From contig JAUIAM010000003.1 in the NCBI GenBank assembly GCA_030425485.1, positions 179,043 through 243,042 of the forward strand: a stretch of DNA of 64,000 nt, in the 5' to 3' direction. Of the stretch, positions 8,923 to 17,957 are shown in pieces. Position 1 is the stretch's first letter. Every line of letters begins with the position of its first letter. The notes under the pieces are model-generated. The model ran no database searches, had not been told where the DNA came from, and saw only the letters and a program-made list of their open reading frames with translations. The position numbers and the translations under genes were made by a program. Source of the DNA: Verrucomicrobiia bacterium. Its GTDB lineage: Bacteria > Verrucomicrobiota > Verrucomicrobiia > Opitutales > Cerasicoccaceae.

Positions 8923-10271
8923 TGTGAGCTCCACTCCTTGAGGCGTGCGTTGCTTACCTTTTCCCACTGAGTATGTTTGCGATCAAAGAGGGCGGCCTGG
9001 CGGGCTTGCAGTTCCTGCAATGCCTCCGCCGGGCTTTGCTCGCCACGGACGAGGTTGTCAATGACACTGCCCATATCGCTGCTAAATTCGTTAAAGGTAA
9101 GTATCTGGGGACGCGAACGTGCTAGTGGGCTTTCCGCCAGTTCGCGGTAGATGCGGATATGCGGGTTGGGGTGCTTGCGGTAAAAGTCTGGGCTGACCTC
9201 GGCCAGTGGACTGAATTTGAGTTGTCCGAGGCAAAGGCGTTCTAGTTGTTCGGGCTGCTGGAGCCAGTCGAGGAACGCCATGGCAAGCTCCGGGTGTTGC
9301 GCGCCGCGGGGGATGACAATGCAGTCGGTTTCAACCAGACTGGTGCCGTAGTCCTCCAGGCGCAGAGCAGGGAAGGGGGCTACGCCCCAATTGAAATCTT
9401 CCGGGGCAAAATTCTGGATGAAATTGTACATCCACGGCCCTTGGAGCACCATGGCGACCCGCCCGCGAAAGAACGGGTTTTCGGGTGAAGCGAAGACGCC
9501 GCTGAGTTGGCGGAAACCGAGCAAGGGCTTTGGGCCAAAGCGCTCGGGATAGCTTGCGATCCAGTTCATGGCCGCACGATTGGCCTCGCTGTCCGCGGTC
9601 AGGGTGTCGTGTCCGTTCCAGACATCGCCTCCGAACCAGAAGCTCCAGTTGGCGCTCCACCAACCGGGTTCGGTTGGCAGGTGTCCGAGCACGAGGATAC
9701 GCCCTTGGTCATCGAATTGCGTAATGCGCTCGTTGTACGCCTCTAGCTCGGCGATGGTGTGCGGGGGGCGCTCGGGGTCGAGTCCCGCCTGGCGAAAAAG
9801 GTCCTTGTTCCAGTGCAGGGCATTGGTGGCGGGCGTCGTGGGCAGTCCCCACAGGTGATCATGGACGACCAGTTGCCGCCAGATGGAGGGCAGGTAGTCG
9901 CTGGGGGCGATACCGTACTCCAGCGCGTAGGCGTCGAGGGGGGTCAAGGCACCTTGGGTGGCAAAAACAGGCAGGTCTGCCGCCCAGACCCCTGCCAGGT
10001 CAGGAGGCATTCCGCCCGCCGTCGCCAGCATAATCTTGCGCGTAATATTACTTACGGACAGGAATTTGACGTAAATCTCGTCCTGCGAGCGGTTAAATTC
10101 GTCGACAAGTTCCTGCATGGCCTCGCGTTCCGCGCCCGACCATTTGTCCCAGTATTCTATAATGATGCGTCCGTCCTCTGTCTTGTGGGGATTCTCCTCC
10201 TCCAACCAAAATCCGAAGAGGATTACACTGAGGAAGAATAAGCCAAAGAGGCCCAGGCGGGTGGATGTCAT
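8919..10271 (-). CDS. ABC transporter extracellular sugar-binding protein (family 1)
   Basis: 450 residues, first gene of the importer operon. The N-terminus (LGLFGLFFLSVILFGFWLEE) is hydrophobic but lacks a lipobox cysteine, so it looks membrane-anchored rather than lipidated. The mature part is a classic solute-binding protein of the maltose/multiple-sugar type: IIIEYWDKWSGAEREAMQEL near the N-terminus, GGMPPDLAGVWAADLP, and RVAMVLQGPWMYNF in the second lobe. The candidate operator at 10341-10355 lies about 75 bp upstream of the start. Ligand presumably an α-glucan oligosaccharide, by context only. Confidence 0.92.
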   Translation of the reverse strand: MTSTRLGLFGLFFLSVILFGFWLEEENPHKTEDGRIIIEYWDKWSGAEREAMQELVDEFNRSQDEIYVKFLSVSNITRKIMLATAGGMPPDLAGVWAADLPVFATQGALTPLDAYALEYGIAPSDYLPSIWRQLVVHDHLWGLPTTPATNALHWNKDLFRQAGLDPERPPHTIAELEAYNERITQFDDQGRILVLGHLPTEPGWWSANWSFWFGGDVWNGHDTLTADSEANRAAMNWIASYPERFGPKPLLGFRQLSGVFASPENPFFRGRVAMVLQGPWMYNFIQNFAPEDFNWGVAPFPALRLEDYGTSLVETDCIVIPRGAQHPELAMAFLDWLQQPEQLERLCLGQLKFSPLAEVSPDFYRKHPNPHIRIYRELAESPLARSRPQILTFNEFSSDMGSVIDNLVRGEQSPAEALQELQARQAALFDRKHTQWEKVSNARLKEWSSQ

Positions 10272-10700
10272 AGCGGGGTACTGGTTAGGATAACGCGAAT
10301 AAATCTACGCCCTGTTACTTCCCTAGGCTATTGTGCCTGTATTTATCAGTTAAACGCATGGCGAACCGGTAATGCTCGAAGCTCTCAAGCAACCCGCACA
10401 AGAGCAAGGTTTTAACCTGGATAGCGGCGGCGGCTCTAATGACCAGATTTCTCTCGGTAACTTAAACACAGCTCCCATCACGGCAATCAGTCTATGCGTT
10501 TCGAGGTTTCACCGCCCATCGGGTCTGTTGTCTCGGCGGGCGAATGTGGTCAGCACTTCTCTGGGGTCATGTGGATTCAGCCTTTGTCGTGCTATGAGTG
10601 CAAGAGGGCAGTGGTTGAAGTGCTTTTCCGGCGCGTTGAATCAGTATTCATCTATGAGGTTTTGCTTCGGTCTGAGTGGAAGGGTAAAAGCCTTTTCACT
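10272..10700. promoter_or_regulatory. 429-bp divergent intergenic region with candidate operator
   Basis: No convincing gene. It separates the leftward ABC operon from the rightward PEP-CTERM gene. ATTTATC-A-GTTAAAC at 10341-10355 matches the operator-like sites elsewhere in the locus. The remainder (about 10370-10690) has open frames in several phases but no recognisable protein, and is probably the leader of the PEP-CTERM gene. Confidence 0.35.
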
Positions 10701-11594
10701 ATGGAAGCACTAACAACTAAAAAACTACTCCCTCTACTCATATCAATCAGTGGCCTATGCCTTGGGATCGGCGCAGCGCATGCTCAGACGTATATTGCCG
10801 ATGACTGGTATGCAGTGGTTACATCGGGTGATGCAACCGGAATATCTAACGGCGACACCTCCTCTGCCTCACTGAATTACAATCCCGCATCGGGCTCGAC
10901 GAATGCGGCTCAAACCTATCTCTGGTCTTATTTTGCGGACGCCGGTAGCGGTCCAACGCTATCTGACGGGCATCAGCTTTCGTTGAGCGCGACAATCACC
11001 GTTGACTATGCATCGGCTTCTTCGGCCACAATCTCCGGGTTCCGGTTTGGCTTTTATAACAGTTCTACTCCGCACGCGACGACTGAGTCTGCGGGCGAAA
11101 ACCGCATCGGCTCAGACGCAGACATCCGCTACGGATGGACAGGCGCATATACGAATACGATCTCATCCGGAAGTGGCCTCATTTACCGCAAGGATGAAGG
11201 CAATGCTTCACCCTATGCTTCTACGGGTTCATCCACCTCGTCTGTATTGCCCGATGGTGCGCTGAATCAGACTTTTACGGACGAAGTCTCTCTCAACATC
11301 ACCATGACCCTTATCCGAAGCGAGGATGACCTCTCGTTCTCCGGCATATACGGGTCTTCGACATACTCCGGTATTTTCGAAGACTACTTTGCCTCGGACT
11401 ATCCGGATACTTTTGATACCATCGGTTTTTACCTCGGTAGCCAAGGGACTGGCGCGACGGCCAATAGCCTGACTATCTCTGATGCCACGGTCACACTAAG
11501 TGAGATTCCCGAACCTTCTTCCACAACATTGGCAATGGGTATGCTGGGAATAATGGGCCTGTTTTACTTGCGTGGACGCCGGGTGCGTTCCTGA
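10701..11594 (+). CDS. PEP-CTERM sorting-domain protein
   Basis: 297 residues from the ATG at 10701 (MEALTTKKLLPLLISI...); a longer frame from 10494 has no signal peptide at its start and is disfavoured. Signal peptide 1-27 (cut after GAAHA), a Ser/Thr/Gly-rich β-type body, and a complete PEP-CTERM tail: EIPEPSSTTLAMGMLG, a hydrophobic helix and a basic end (RGRRVRS). Such proteins are recognised and processed by exosortase at the inner membrane and are released to, or anchored at, the surface; no exosortase is in the window. The following prepilin-like gene is 23 bp downstream, so they may be co-transcribed. Confidence 0.88.
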   Translation: MEALTTKKLLPLLISISGLCLGIGAAHAQTYIADDWYAVVTSGDATGISNGDTSSASLNYNPASGSTNAAQTYLWSYFADAGSGPTLSDGHQLSLSATITVDYASASSATISGFRFGFYNSSTPHATTESAGENRIGSDADIRYGWTGAYTNTISSGSGLIYRKDEGNASPYASTGSSTSSVLPDGALNQTFTDEVSLNITMTLIRSEDDLSFSGIYGSSTYSGIFEDYFASDYPDTFDTIGFYLGSQGTGATANSLTISDATVTLSEIPEPSSTTLAMGMLGIMGLFYLRGRRVRS

Positions 11595-11617
11595 GTTGTA
11601 ATCGGCCGGAGTCGGAT

Positions 11618-12319
11618 TTGATCACTTTTCTTCCCATGAAGCTACGTCGCAACAACACTGGCATGTCGCTCGTCGAGCTATTGTCCATGATTATGATCAT
11701 GGGGGTGTTGGCCGCGTTGCTGATTGTCGGGGTGGGAAAGGTCGTATCCAAGGCCGATCAGACTAAATGTGCTTCCAATCTACGTCGGCTGGGGGAGGGC
11801 ATCATGCTGTTTGCCGCAGACCATAACAACATGTTGCCCCCCAGCGAGGAGGGTATATCCGCCGGGCCTTATCCCGGCCCGATTTTCGGCAGGGATGTAC
11901 ACCCATTCCGCGCTACCTGGTCCGAGTATATCATGAATGTCTACCTGGGGGAGAGTTGGGAGACGCTTGTATGCCCCTCTCATCCCTCCGAGTGGGAGGG
12001 GCAGAGCCGGGGAAAGTATACCCACTACGGCTTTAATCAGCGCTTGTCACCAGTACCATCCGGGGCCTTGTACCGAAGGGGGCTGATGCTGGACAAGATC
12101 GAACGGCCCTCCCGGCTGATCTTGCTGGGGGACTCCAGGCACAGTGCGCTCAATGCCGGTATGTTTCGCCTGCTATCCTACGAAGATCTGCACCCACGGC
12201 ATGGAGGAGACCAGGTGAATGTCCTTTACGTGGATATGCATGTTGCCAGTGAGAAGCTGGATATGTCGCAACCTCCGGCCAATGACGAGCCTCTGGGGCG
12301 TGATCAATTTGTGCCCTGA
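11618..12319 (+). CDS. Prepilin-like protein (type II pseudopilin fold)
   Basis: 233 residues from the TTG at 11618, chosen because GGAG sits 6 bp upstream; the in-frame ATG at 11636 lacks a ribosome site but gives an equally good prepilin leader. The processing motif is NNTGMSLVELLSMIMIMGVL (Gly before Met, Glu at +5), followed by a hydrophobic helix and a globular domain with KCASNLRRLGEGIMLFAADH, typical of the prepilin-type proteins abundant in PVC bacteria. The C-terminal HGGDQVNVLYVDMHV is an H-X9-DG-like motif with Met for Gly. It is the second such gene in the window found beside sugar genes. Confidence 0.82.
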   Translation: MITFLPMKLRRNNTGMSLVELLSMIMIMGVLAALLIVGVGKVVSKADQTKCASNLRRLGEGIMLFAADHNNMLPPSEEGISAGPYPGPIFGRDVHPFRATWSEYIMNVYLGESWETLVCPSHPSEWEGQSRGKYTHYGFNQRLSPVPSGALYRRGLMLDKIERPSRLILLGDSRHSALNAGMFRLLSYEDLHPRHGGDQVNVLYVDMHVASEKLDMSQPPANDEPLGRDQFVP

Positions 12320-12338
12320 ATTTATACTTCTAGTTTTA

Positions 12339-13223
12339 ATGTTAAATTTCCTACGGATGAATGCTCTCGCCGCGGCCATGATGCTGACTGCTGTCGCCAC
12401 TGGTGTTGCGGACGAAAAACCACAATTAACGAACAGCACACTCACGCTCCAGGCAGGCGACTACAAACTGCAAATTGCGCGTGAGGGCTGCTGGACGATG
12501 GAATCGCTGGCATACAAGGGGACGACTCTTGTTATGGATACTGGAGCGAACCAGAGTGTCATTAAGCTCAAACCCCGGCCTGATTTGCCCGCTAAGTATG
12601 AATGGATCGGGACAAAGCACGGTGGAGAGGAAATCGAGTCGCTTCAACTCGAAGTGGACGGTGTCGCTTATCCCGTGAAGGTGCCAATGGATGCCCCTGC
12701 GGGCGATGTATATACGTTTGTTAAAGTGTCCCGATTTGGTCCATACCGTGCTCACTGGTCCCTGACGTTGAGCGAAGAGGGCTTGACGGAAAACGCGAAG
12801 TTTGAAGCGGTGGAAGATACATCACAGATTGCCTACGCCTATATATTCATGCACTGCTGGAACCCTTCGATGAAGGAATGGGCCGCGCTTGGAGATGGGG
12901 TCACCTTGGGGAGTGGCACGATCGACAAAGATAATCCGCGCGCGCTGGAGACGGATATTACTTCGGCGGCCGTTTTCTCTCCCACACGGGGGATTGGTGG
13001 TGTGATTGCCTACCCCAAGGTTTACAAGGGTGTCGAGGGGCGCAAGAGCTTCATGAAGTACCGTGAGGGCAAGTATAACAAGCTTTACCTCTGTGTGAAC
13101 CCGGTGGAGCTGGAAACTGAAAGCTATGAGTGCAAGGTGGAGGGGTTTACGGCCACATCTGAGACGTGGAAGAAAACGGCCTATGCACTGATGCAAAACG
13201 CCTACACTACGGCTTCTAAATAA
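12339..13223 (+). CDS. Secreted β-sandwich protein of unknown function
   Basis: 294 residues from the ATG at 12339 (12357 is the alternative); earlier starts would overlap the prepilin-like gene. Signal peptide to about residue 24 (cut after ATGVA), then a mainly β protein with patterns such as [20 protein letters not shown] near the N-terminus and [15 protein letters not shown] near the C-terminus. I do not recognise a family; alternating hydrophobic strands suggest a galactose-mutarotase-like or carbohydrate-binding β-sandwich. It lies 40 bp upstream of the large GH42-like gene and is probably co-expressed with it, so a role in the same glycan degradation is likely. Confidence 0.7.
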   Translation: MLNFLRMNALAAAMMLTAVATGVADEKPQLTNSTLTLQAGDYKLQIAREGCWTMESLAYKGTTLVMDTGANQSVIKLKPRPDLPAKYEWIGTKHGGEEIESLQLEVDGVAYPVKVPMDAPAGDVYTFVKVSRFGPYRAHWSLTLSEEGLTENAKFEAVEDTSQIAYAYIFMHCWNPSMKEWAALGDGVTLGSGTIDKDNPRALETDITSAAVFSPTRGIGGVIAYPKVYKGVEGRKSFMKYREGKYNKLYLCVNPVELETESYECKVEGFTATSETWKKTAYALMQNAYTTASK

Positions 13224-13263
13224 CACATTTCCCTGGCTGATCGGCCAACGACGCATATCTATC

Positions 13264-16200
13264 ATGACCTATGGTGTAAAACAGGTGTTCGCCCTGTTAA
13301 CTCTTACTCTTACCCTCAACGCGGCGACTTTGCCGGAAAATCCCAAGGCTTTTTGTCAGGAGATTGTTGATCGTCAGCAAGCAAGTCGGGAAGAGATCCT
13401 GACGCTGCTGGAGCTTCTCGACTCCGATGACACCAGTGTGGTCGGTATGGCTGCCTACGGATTGCGCAGTGCCGGTGATGCCTCGCCCGTCGTGCTGCGC
13501 GTGCTGGAGGAGAAAATGGGAGAGGGCTACACCGAGTCCACGCGCTCGGTGGCAGCCATTACCCTCATGTCCCTGGGTGAGCCCGGACAGGAGGTGCTGC
13601 TCAGGCGCGCCAAAAACGCTGTTTCGCTCCGGGAAAGAATTTCCAGTATCAGCGCGCTGCGGGCTAACCTTGAGGGCTTGAAGAATCCAGAGCTGCGAGC
13701 ATTGATGGAGGAGATTTTTCTGGAGATCGACATGGTTTATAACCCGGTGCCGCAGCCGGTGGGGAAGGATAATCCCATCCAGAACGGCACTTTTGAGTCA
13801 GCGGAGTGGGCGTCGGACTGGACCTTTGGCACGGACAATGGCGGTGCCGGCACGGTCGTCTTCGACCCGGAGCAAAGTCATGGCGAAGGTGGCAGCATTC
13901 GCTTGGAAAAAACCACGTCTGAAGGTGAGATCTATTTGCGCTCAGCGCGCCCTCTTAAGATCAAAGCCGGGCAGGAGCCAGTCGTACGGCTCTATTACCG
14001 CAACGACGAGGCACCCTTTAATACGACTTTGCAGATATTCTTTGAACGCAAGGATGGTAGCCTGTTTCTGGGTGAAATCGCGCGAGGATGGGTGGCCCTC
14101 GGTCAGACGCTGGTGCGGAATTTTCCCGAAGACGAATGGAGCAAGCGCTTTATTCAAGCCGCCAAGTCTGATCGCGATCAGGAGTATTACATCCGCATCA
14201 TGATGCGGGGAAATCCCGCAACGGTGTGGATCGATGATATCAGTGCCCCGGCTCCTGACTATAAATACGTACAGCCTGTTCCCACCGAGACATTGCCCGA
14301 AAAGCGATGGAAGGAAGAGCCAACTGAGCCCGTGCTGGCTGAAGTGAGGCAGGAAGGCGATCGCTCCAGGCTTTATATTGATGGTAAGGCCGTGCCGCCA
14401 GTGCTATACACGATCCTCCGTAGCAGCTTCGGCGACTACGCGGGCATGGAGCAGATCGCCGATGTGCAGTTGATGATCTCATCGGTGCAACTGAGTGATG
14501 TGGTGGATGAGCGCTATCCCCCCGCATATCCTGTCTGGACCGATGATGCCGAGCTGGATTTCCGCACACCGCTGCATTGGCTGGAGCAGGCTTCGCTGAA
14601 AGCGCAGGATTCCTATTTTGTCTTGAATCTCCATGTCTGCTGGCCGAGTAGCTGGGTGGAGGCACACCCGGAGGAGGCTTGGCAGGACCCCGATGGCAAA
14701 TGGGGGTATGGCAATGCCTTACACTTTAAGGGATTTACGGATTCGCTGCCTAGTGGTGGCGATGCTCATCTGCGAGTAAGCTCGCTCAATACCTATCGCT
14801 GGTGGCCGTCTCCATTCAGTGAGAAGGCACTCGTTCAGGCAGAGGAGGTCATTGCGCAGTTTGTCGAGGAGCTGAAAACCAAGCCCTATGCCAACCGTGT
14901 CGTGGGCGCTTTTATTTCCGGCGGGCATGATTACCAGTTTATGACGGCTTTCTGGCCTGACTACAGCCAGCCGGCGCAGAATGCTTTCCGTGCGTGGCTG
15001 CAGCAGCGTTATGGCTCGGATGAAGCACTTCAGGTTGCCTGGAACGACGATGCGGTGACGATTGAAAGCGCACGTATCCCCCATGTCGAAGACCTCCAGG
15101 ATCTGGTCAAAGCTAAGAATAATATTTTCCTGAGTCCGCAGGAAGGCCAGCGGTTTGTGGATCACCAGCAGTTTCAGGCGGAACGGGGTATCTACATCCG
15201 TGAGCGCTTTGCCGCGGCCTTCAAGCAGGCGTGGGACCGCCCGGCTTTTGCGATGACATGGCAGATGGGCGGTGGACGTGGTCAGGGGGTCGAAAAGACC
15301 TTACTGCCATCACCCGCACTGGACATTCTTGTCCCTCAACCCTATTACGAGCTCAGGCAGCCGGGCAATGTTGGGGGTGTTCGCGCCTCCCTGGCTTCGA
15401 TCAGTTTGCATGGTAAGCTAGCCGTGAAGGAGCTTGACCTGCGCACCTGGCTGCGGACCAGCGGGCACGAGATACAGGCTCACCGTCTTGGCGCTGCGAT
15501 GAACCCAGAGCAGTTCCGCAATATCTTTCGCCGTGAAGCGGCCCAGATGATCGCGGCGGGGCAGGGGTTCTGGTTCCTGGATCTGGCGACAACTCAGTTT
15601 CGCGATCCTGAAATACTGGAAACCATTCGCGAGGGCGTGCGGGCCTACGAGGAGTTGGAGCTTTATAACCCGACACCCTATCGGCCAGAGATCGCTTTTG
15701 TTTGGGATGATGACTCTGCGTACTGGATGGGCGATTTCTTTAAGGAAGTCAGTAAAAGCATGGGGGGCAGCAGTGTGAGCAGTCTGCAGATTGTGGATCG
15801 CTATACTCCTGCCTTCATGAAGATGGCCGGCGTGCCCTTTGAAGATATCTATTTAGCCGACCTGCTGGCCTATCCGGAAAAAATGAACTACAAGGTATTG
15901 GTCTTTGCGGATTCATTCCGGCTGAGCGATGAGCAGATGGATGCCATCCGTGAGCTGTTTGAAAACAGCGACCGTACACTGGTCTGGAATTATGCTTCCG
16001 GCTATGTCAGTGATTCGGGCTTGTCTACCGAGGCGCTTAGTGAGTTGACCGGCATTAAGGTACGCTCGGAATCGGTGAAGCCATTCCCGAAGGTACGCTT
16101 TGGCGAAAGTGATGACGCGCTTGTTCAAGGCTTGTCGGGCATCCCGGGCATGGGAGAAACTGCCTTTATGCTGATGAGCGGAGGCGTTCCCCGCAGCTCG

Positions 16201-16599
16201 ATGCCGAATGGTTTTCAGCGTTTTATCGTGGATGACCCGGCGGCGACTCCGCTTGCCTACTACAGCGATGGCGAGCCTGCGATTGCGGTTAAACGGTTTG
16301 AGGACTGGACCAGCGTTTACTATGGCATGTTGGGTACGTTGGATGCACCGATGCTACGTCGTATCGCACAGGATGCAGGCGTCCATGTGTTTGTCGAAGA
16401 CGGTCATGCGGCGGTGGAATTCAACGGACGATTCCTTTCCCTTCATGGTCTGAAAAGTGGGCCACTCACCTTGTCCCTCCCGCTGCCGAGTCGTGTTTAC
16501 GACTTCGATACCGGCGAGCTGGCAGGAGCGGGGAAAACCATGGAGATCAATCTGGAGGCGGGAGATACCCTCTGGTTCCGAGTGGAGCCCATCAAATAG
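13264..16599 (+). CDS. Large secreted multidomain GH42-like glycosidase with HEAT-like and CBM domains
   Basis: 1111 residues with a signal peptide (1-21). Visible order: α-helical HEAT-like repeats (about 25-155), a β-sandwich carbohydrate-binding-type domain beginning [15 protein letters not shown] (about 170-330), a GH42-like TIM barrel (about 365-780; [20 protein letters not shown] is typical of GH42/clan-A enzymes), a Rossmann-like domain similar to the β-galactosidase trimerisation domain (about 800-1000), and a C-terminal β-domain. The strand that carries Asn-Glu in GH42 reads [12 protein letters not shown] here, so the acid/base glutamate is not where expected. It may be an unclassified or divergent enzyme. 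Probably in an operon with the preceding secreted protein. Confidence 0.72.
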   Translation: MTYGVKQVFALLTLTLTLNAATLPENPKAFCQEIVDRQQASREEILTLLELLDSDDTSVVGMAAYGLRSAGDASPVVLRVLEEKMGEGYTESTRSVAAITLMSLGEPGQEVLLRRAKNAVSLRERISSISALRANLEGLKNPELRALMEEIFLEIDMVYNPVPQPVGKDNPIQNGTFESAEWASDWTFGTDNGGAGTVVFDPEQSHGEGGSIRLEKTTSEGEIYLRSARPLKIKAGQEPVVRLYYRNDEAPFNTTLQIFFERKDGSLFLGEIARGWVALGQTLVRNFPEDEWSKRFIQAAKSDRDQEYYIRIMMRGNPATVWIDDISAPAPDYKYVQPVPTETLPEKRWKEEPTEPVLAEVRQEGDRSRLYIDGKAVPPVLYTILRSSFGDYAGMEQIADVQLMISSVQLSDVVDERYPPAYPVWTDDAELDFRTPLHWLEQASLKAQDSYFVLNLHVCWPSSWVEAHPEEAWQDPDGKWGYGNALHFKGFTDSLPSGGDAHLRVSSLNTYRWWPSPFSEKALVQAEEVIAQFVEELKTKPYANRVVGAFISGGHDYQFMTAFWPDYSQPAQNAFRAWLQQRYGSDEALQVAWNDDAVTIESARIPHVEDLQDLVKAKNNIFLSPQEGQRFVDHQQFQAERGIYIRERFAAAFKQAWDRPAFAMTWQMGGGRGQGVEKTLLPSPALDILVPQPYYELRQPGNVGGVRASLASISLHGKLAVKELDLRTWLRTSGHEIQAHRLGAAMNPEQFRNIFRREAAQMIAAGQGFWFLDLATTQFRDPEILETIREGVRAYEELELYNPTPYRPEIAFVWDDDSAYWMGDFFKEVSKSMGGSSVSSLQIVDRYTPAFMKMAGVPFEDIYLADLLAYPEKMNYKVLVFADSFRLSDEQMDAIRELFENSDRTLVWNYASGYVSDSGLSTEALSELTGIKVRSESVKPFPKVRFGESDDALVQGLSGIPGMGETAFMLMSGGVPRSSMPNGFQRFIVDDPAATPLAYYSDGEPAIAVKRFEDWTSVYYGMLGTLDAPMLRRIAQDAGVHVFVEDGHAAVEFNGRFLSLHGLKSGPLTLSLPLPSRVYDFDTGELAGAGKTMEINLEAGDTLWFRVEPIK

Positions 16600-16664
16600 C
16601 CAAGGAGCCCGGTTTCAAGGACGCTGCGAAATCATTCACGACGTGAGGGCTGCCAAAGCGGCAC

Positions 16665-17696
16665 TCACGAAGTGGGTTGCGGCAAGTGGCGCATGGTTTT
16701 TCCGGGATTCCATTCTCCCTCCAGCATGTGGATACGGCGTTTCGATGGGATGCCGTATTCGTTGTTGCGGATGAGTGAAACCAGGACATCTACCGCCATG
16801 GCGCCGACCTCCGGGTAGAGTTCGTCGATGCCGGAGCAAATCTCGTAATTCTTCCACCTTTCATTTCTGGTAATCGATACGACGGCGATATCTTCGGGGA
16901 CGCGCAATCCGAGGTTGTCGCAGATGTCAAAGATCAGTGGGTTGTGGCATATGATTGCATCTGGCCGGTACTTTTCTATCCAGGCGGTGACGTCCTTCAT
17001 AATGGCCTCTGGCTCATTGATGTATCGGGCCACCGGGATGGCTTCTACGTCCGGGTAGAGCTCGAGTTGATAGAGGAAGGAACTGATACGCCTGCCTTCA
17101 ATCCGCTTCTCTGTATTGAGGGTCGTTGTCATGCCGATACGGCGGTATCCTGCCTCGTAGAGATGGGTGAAGCCAACCATGACATTATGGTGATGGTCTG
17201 TGATGACACGATCGACAATCGGCGATTGCAGGGTGTAGCCGATGCCGACGGCGCAGAAGTTATCCAGCTTGATATTCAGCTCGGTATGCGGATTGCGACG
17301 GGGGGCAAAGATCAGCCCACTGACACTGCGATTGTAGAGTATCTTCATCACACGCTCCGGGGTCATGTGCTTGGCATTGGGATTAAACAGCTCCAATCGA
17401 TAGCCGTACTCGGCCGCCTTTTGAAGGGCTCCCTGATAGAATGAATGCGAATGCTTCTCCTCTTGTCCGGTGATCCAGGCCAGGGTTTGCCCTTTTTCGA
17501 TAGGTTGGCGTGTGCGCCGGTAAGCATTGAGGCTGCTCAGGACCGGGTCTGGTTGGTAGCCCAACTCCTGCGCGGCGGCCAGGATTTTCTGACGGGTTGC
17601 CTCAGAGACATGCGGGTTCTTGGCCAGTGCGCGAGATACCGTTACCTGGCTGATGCCCAGATAGCGGGCTAAGTCTCTTTGCGTGACGCGCTTCAT
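16665..17696 (-). CDS. LacI-family transcriptional regulator
   Basis: 343 residues from the ATG at 17696 (MKRVTQRDLARYLGISQVTV), which places the helix-turn-helix at the N-terminus; upstream extensions of the frame to 17942 do not look like protein. The HTH is followed by the hinge (HVSEATRQKILAAAQELGY) and a sugar-type sensor domain ending in DVLVSLIRNNEYGIPSKRRI. It is divergent from the six-hairpin/SGNH gene pair and convergent with the GH42-like gene. A perfect 12-bp inverted repeat in the intergenic region is a good candidate operator pair. Confidence 0.9.
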   Translation of the reverse strand: MKRVTQRDLARYLGISQVTVSRALAKNPHVSEATRQKILAAAQELGYQPDPVLSSLNAYRRTRQPIEKGQTLAWITGQEEKHSHSFYQGALQKAAEYGYRLELFNPNAKHMTPERVMKILYNRSVSGLIFAPRRNPHTELNIKLDNFCAVGIGYTLQSPIVDRVITDHHHNVMVGFTHLYEAGYRRIGMTTTLNTEKRIEGRRISSFLYQLELYPDVEAIPVARYINEPEAIMKDVTAWIEKYRPDAIICHNPLIFDICDNLGLRVPEDIAVVSITRNERWKNYEICSGIDELYPEVGAMAVDVLVSLIRNNEYGIPSKRRIHMLEGEWNPGKTMRHLPQPTS

Positions 17697-17707
17697 GGCA
17701 GTTATGA

Positions 17708-17792
17708 CAAAGCAGATACTGCCTTTTGGCGAGCTCGGCAAGACTGTTGTATCAGTATTCATATGGCGCATCTTGATTCGGTATCTGCTTTG
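17708..17792. promoter_or_regulatory. Paired operator candidate (12-bp inverted repeat)
   Basis: CAAAGCAGATAC at 17708-17719 and its exact reverse complement at 17781-17792 lie 61 bp apart just upstream of the LacI start. Identity continues imperfectly outward. Spaced identical sites next to a LacI-family gene are typical of operator pairs that allow DNA looping (inference). Confidence 0.4.
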
Positions 17793-17957
17793 CCAGAATA
17801 TTCGTCCATGAGAACGCGTAGAAACAGCAAGCGGTATGGGGATGCTGATGATTGCGGGCCTTCTGCGGCAGTTTCTATCAACAAGCAATGTGGGTGTCAT
17901 GCAGAGTTTTCGCCTCTGATTGATGCCATGATTTGAGCGCATACCCGGTTAGAGAAA

